From Polaribacter sp. BAL334 (GTDB lineage: Bacteria; Bacteroidota; Bacteroidia; Flavobacteriales; Flavobacteriaceae), in assembly GCF_015767435.1 (NCBI RefSeq), contig NZ_JADWOV010000255.1:124001-188000 (forward strand): 64,000 nucleotides of DNA. Direction: 5' to 3'. The translations under genes were made by a program, and so were the position numbers. This document shows, piece by piece, positions 62,556-64,000 of the stretch (positions are counted from its first letter, which is position 1; each line of letters starts with the position of its first letter). The notes below the pieces were generated by a model. That model was not told the origin of the DNA. It saw only the letters and a program-made list of their open reading frames with translations, and did no database searches.

Positions 62556-63971
62556 TTATTTTGGTAAATGTTTTGCCAGTTCATTTTTAATGGCATTCAT
62601 TTCTGGTTTATCAGCCAAGTTATACCATTCATTACTATCGGTTTGGTGGTCATATAGTTCCTCAGAACCATCGTTGTAACGTAAATATCGGTAACGTTCG
62701 GTTTGAATGGCAAAGCTATTTTCTTTGTACCCAATAATCGATGGCCATTTCCAATCATTTTCAGGATTTTTAAGTAATGGAAGCAAACTATGACCTTCTA
62801 CTTTTTTGTTGGCAGGAAGTTCACATAAATCGGTTAGTGTTGGATAAATATCTAATAAACTTACCACTTTTTCACATCTATTTTTTTCTATTTGTGGGCC
62901 AGCAATAATTAGTGGTGAATGGCTAGAACGTTCCCAAAGTGTTTCTTTTTGAAACGTATTTTTTTCACCCAAATGATATCCGTGATCTGAAAGTAACACA
63001 ACAATGGTGTTCTCTTTATATGCGCTAGCCTCTAATGCGTTAAGCACTCTGCCTACTTGATGATCTACAAAACTAGTACTTGCTAAATAGGCGTGTAAAA
63101 TATTTTTCCACTGGTTATTCTCAATGGCCCAATCTGTTTTTGGATATTGAGGCAAAATACTAATACGTTTTGCAGTTTCAGATACATCATCAAGGTCATT
63201 TTTATAAAACGGAGGTGTTGTAATTTCTTCTTTATTATATAAGTCGAACCATTTTTTTGGCACATACCAAGGCACATGAGGTCTAAGAAAACCTACCATC
63301 ATAAAAAAAGGGACCTTATGTTCAGATGCTAATTGTTCAACGGCCCAAGATGCCGATTTGTAATCGGCAAGTTCTTCATCTTGTTCAGGCGCCATAGCCC
63401 AATCAGTTTGTGTCCCTTTTACATCCCAGTTTTTTCCTAAACGTCCTGTGCCTTCGTTAAAAGGTAGGCGTCCACCACTTATATCTACACTTCCATCTGG
63501 TATATGATCGTGTAAAATTTTACCCACAGCCATTGTTTTATAACCATGTTCTGCAAAATAAGTATGAAGCAACTTAGAGTCAAGATTAGTAACACGTTCT
63601 TGTACTTCACTGTCTTTCATATGTCCAGTATAATTTAATGTAGATGGTAACATACCAGACATAAAACTAGCACGAGAAGGTCCACACAATGGAAACTGTG
63701 CATGCGCATTTGTAAATACCATACCTTGGTTTGCCAATCGATCCAGATTAGGTGTTTTTGCTACGGTATTACCGTTCATAAATGCAGGAAAATCATTGAG
63801 GTCATCTACCACAATAAACAGCACATTTGGTTGTTGTGGTGTGTTAGCACTATCTGTTAATGGTGCATCATCTGCATTACTTTTTATACTTTTTTTTAAA
63901 CTACAAGCAGTAAAAAGTATTACAACGAATAACCCTAGAATGTAGACATGTCTTTTTGTACTAATATTCAT
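62556..63971 (-). CDS. formylglycine-dependent sulfatase (iduronate-2-sulfatase-like, S1 family)
   Basis: A 471-residue lipoprotein sulfatase (lipobox LFTACSL, Cys about 23). Metal and catalytic motifs are present: VVDDLNDFP (about 55-62), CGPSRASFMSG with the Cys converted to formylglycine (96), and the late LLSDHGYHLGEKNTFQKETLWERS. The SDHGYHLGE pattern is typical of the iduronate-2-sulfatase-like S1_7 group. A maturase enzyme must be encoded elsewhere. It lies upstream of the PL8 lyase gene on the same strand (109-base gap), so the two probably act on the same sulfated glycan. Confidence 0.9.
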   Translation of the reverse strand: MNISTKRHVYILGLFVVILFTACSLKKSIKSNADDAPLTDSANTPQQPNVLFIVVDDLNDFPAFMNGNTVAKTPNLDRLANQGMVFTNAHAQFPLCGPSRASFMSGMLPSTLNYTGHMKDSEVQERVTNLDSKLLHTYFAEHGYKTMAVGKILHDHIPDGSVDISGGRLPFNEGTGRLGKNWDVKGTQTDWAMAPEQDEELADYKSASWAVEQLASEHKVPFFMMVGFLRPHVPWYVPKKWFDLYNKEEITTPPFYKNDLDDVSETAKRISILPQYPKTDWAIENNQWKNILHAYLASTSFVDHQVGRVLNALEASAYKENTIVVLLSDHGYHLGEKNTFQKETLWERSSHSPLIIAGPQIEKNRCEKVVSLLDIYPTLTDLCELPANKKVEGHSLLPLLKNPENDWKWPSIIGYKENSFAIQTERYRYLRYNDGSEELYDHQTDSNEWYNLADKPEMNAIKNELAKHLPK

Positions 63972-64000
63972 GATTTTTTAGGATAAAGTTAATATAAAAG

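Overview
The window looks like chromosomal DNA from an AT-rich marine Flavobacteriaceae bacterium (Bacteroidota), plausibly near Polaribacter or Tenacibaculum; the genus is an inference. The lineage is supported by several genes: TamL (the lipoprotein form of TamA), PorT of the type IX secretion system next to ubiE, a Rho factor with a long Asn/Gln-rich insert, DUF4293 beside rho, a diadenylate cyclase beside folP, and a eukaryote/archaeal-like ProS. It is also supported by Bacteroidota-type promoter elements (TAnnTTTG, best seen before the tRNA genes, rpsO and rho). Translation signals are weak and A-rich, and several genes appear to start with TTG or GTG.

Positions 1-20,100 are mostly core genes. 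They include the 5' end of rpsO, accD, fbaA, tamL divergent from an RNA methyltransferase gene, ubiE-porT, an Nfu-type Fe-S scaffold, a FadL-like porin with a Trp/Asn-rich lipoprotein, proS, tRNA-Glu and rpsT. The cell-wall elongation operon (purH) mreB-mreC-mreD-mrdA-rodA follows. Positions 20,400-26,000 hold a GAF protein, an unknown membrane protein and a compact heavy-metal (probably copper) cluster: a Cys-rich small protein, a TonB-dependent receptor, two HMA-domain proteins and a metal-binding lipoprotein. Positions 26,000-43,300 are again mainly housekeeping: rho, a NarL-type regulator and TPR histidine kinase pair around a lipoprotein, truA, an ABC exporter, cdaA-folP-LOG, DoxX-like and lipid-synthesis proteins, and a Ca/Na antiporter.

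From the tRNA-Arg at 43,356 the character changes. The C-terminal remnant of a recombinase overlaps the tRNA 3' end. An orphan protein, decayed non-coding DNA with repeats and an IS6-family insertion sequence come next. A 14-kb uronate catabolic operon then runs from 46,116 to 60,156: kduI (broken), kduD, a DUF4861 lipoprotein, an SDR mannonate oxidoreductase, uxuA, uxaC, kdgK, a PPi-type phosphofructokinase, kdgA, exuT, uxaB and uxaA. It should convert glucuronate, galacturonate and, if an isomerase is available, unsaturated uronates to 2-keto-3-deoxygluconate, and then to pyruvate and glyceraldehyde-3-phosphate. A PL8 polysaccharide lyase and a formylglycine-type sulfatase lie convergently at the end. 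This points to a sulfated uronic-acid polysaccharide (chondroitin-like or an algal sulfated glycuronan) as the source of the uronates. No SusC/SusD pair or regulator is visible.

The features most worth a second look are: the kduI pseudogene at the head of an otherwise intact operon; a truncated second copy of the kdgA 5' end directly before the inserted PPi-PFK gene; the decayed integration site at tRNA-Arg; and a nested near-perfect palindrome upstream of the response regulator. I did not find a clear new defence system, CRISPR array or biosynthetic cluster.
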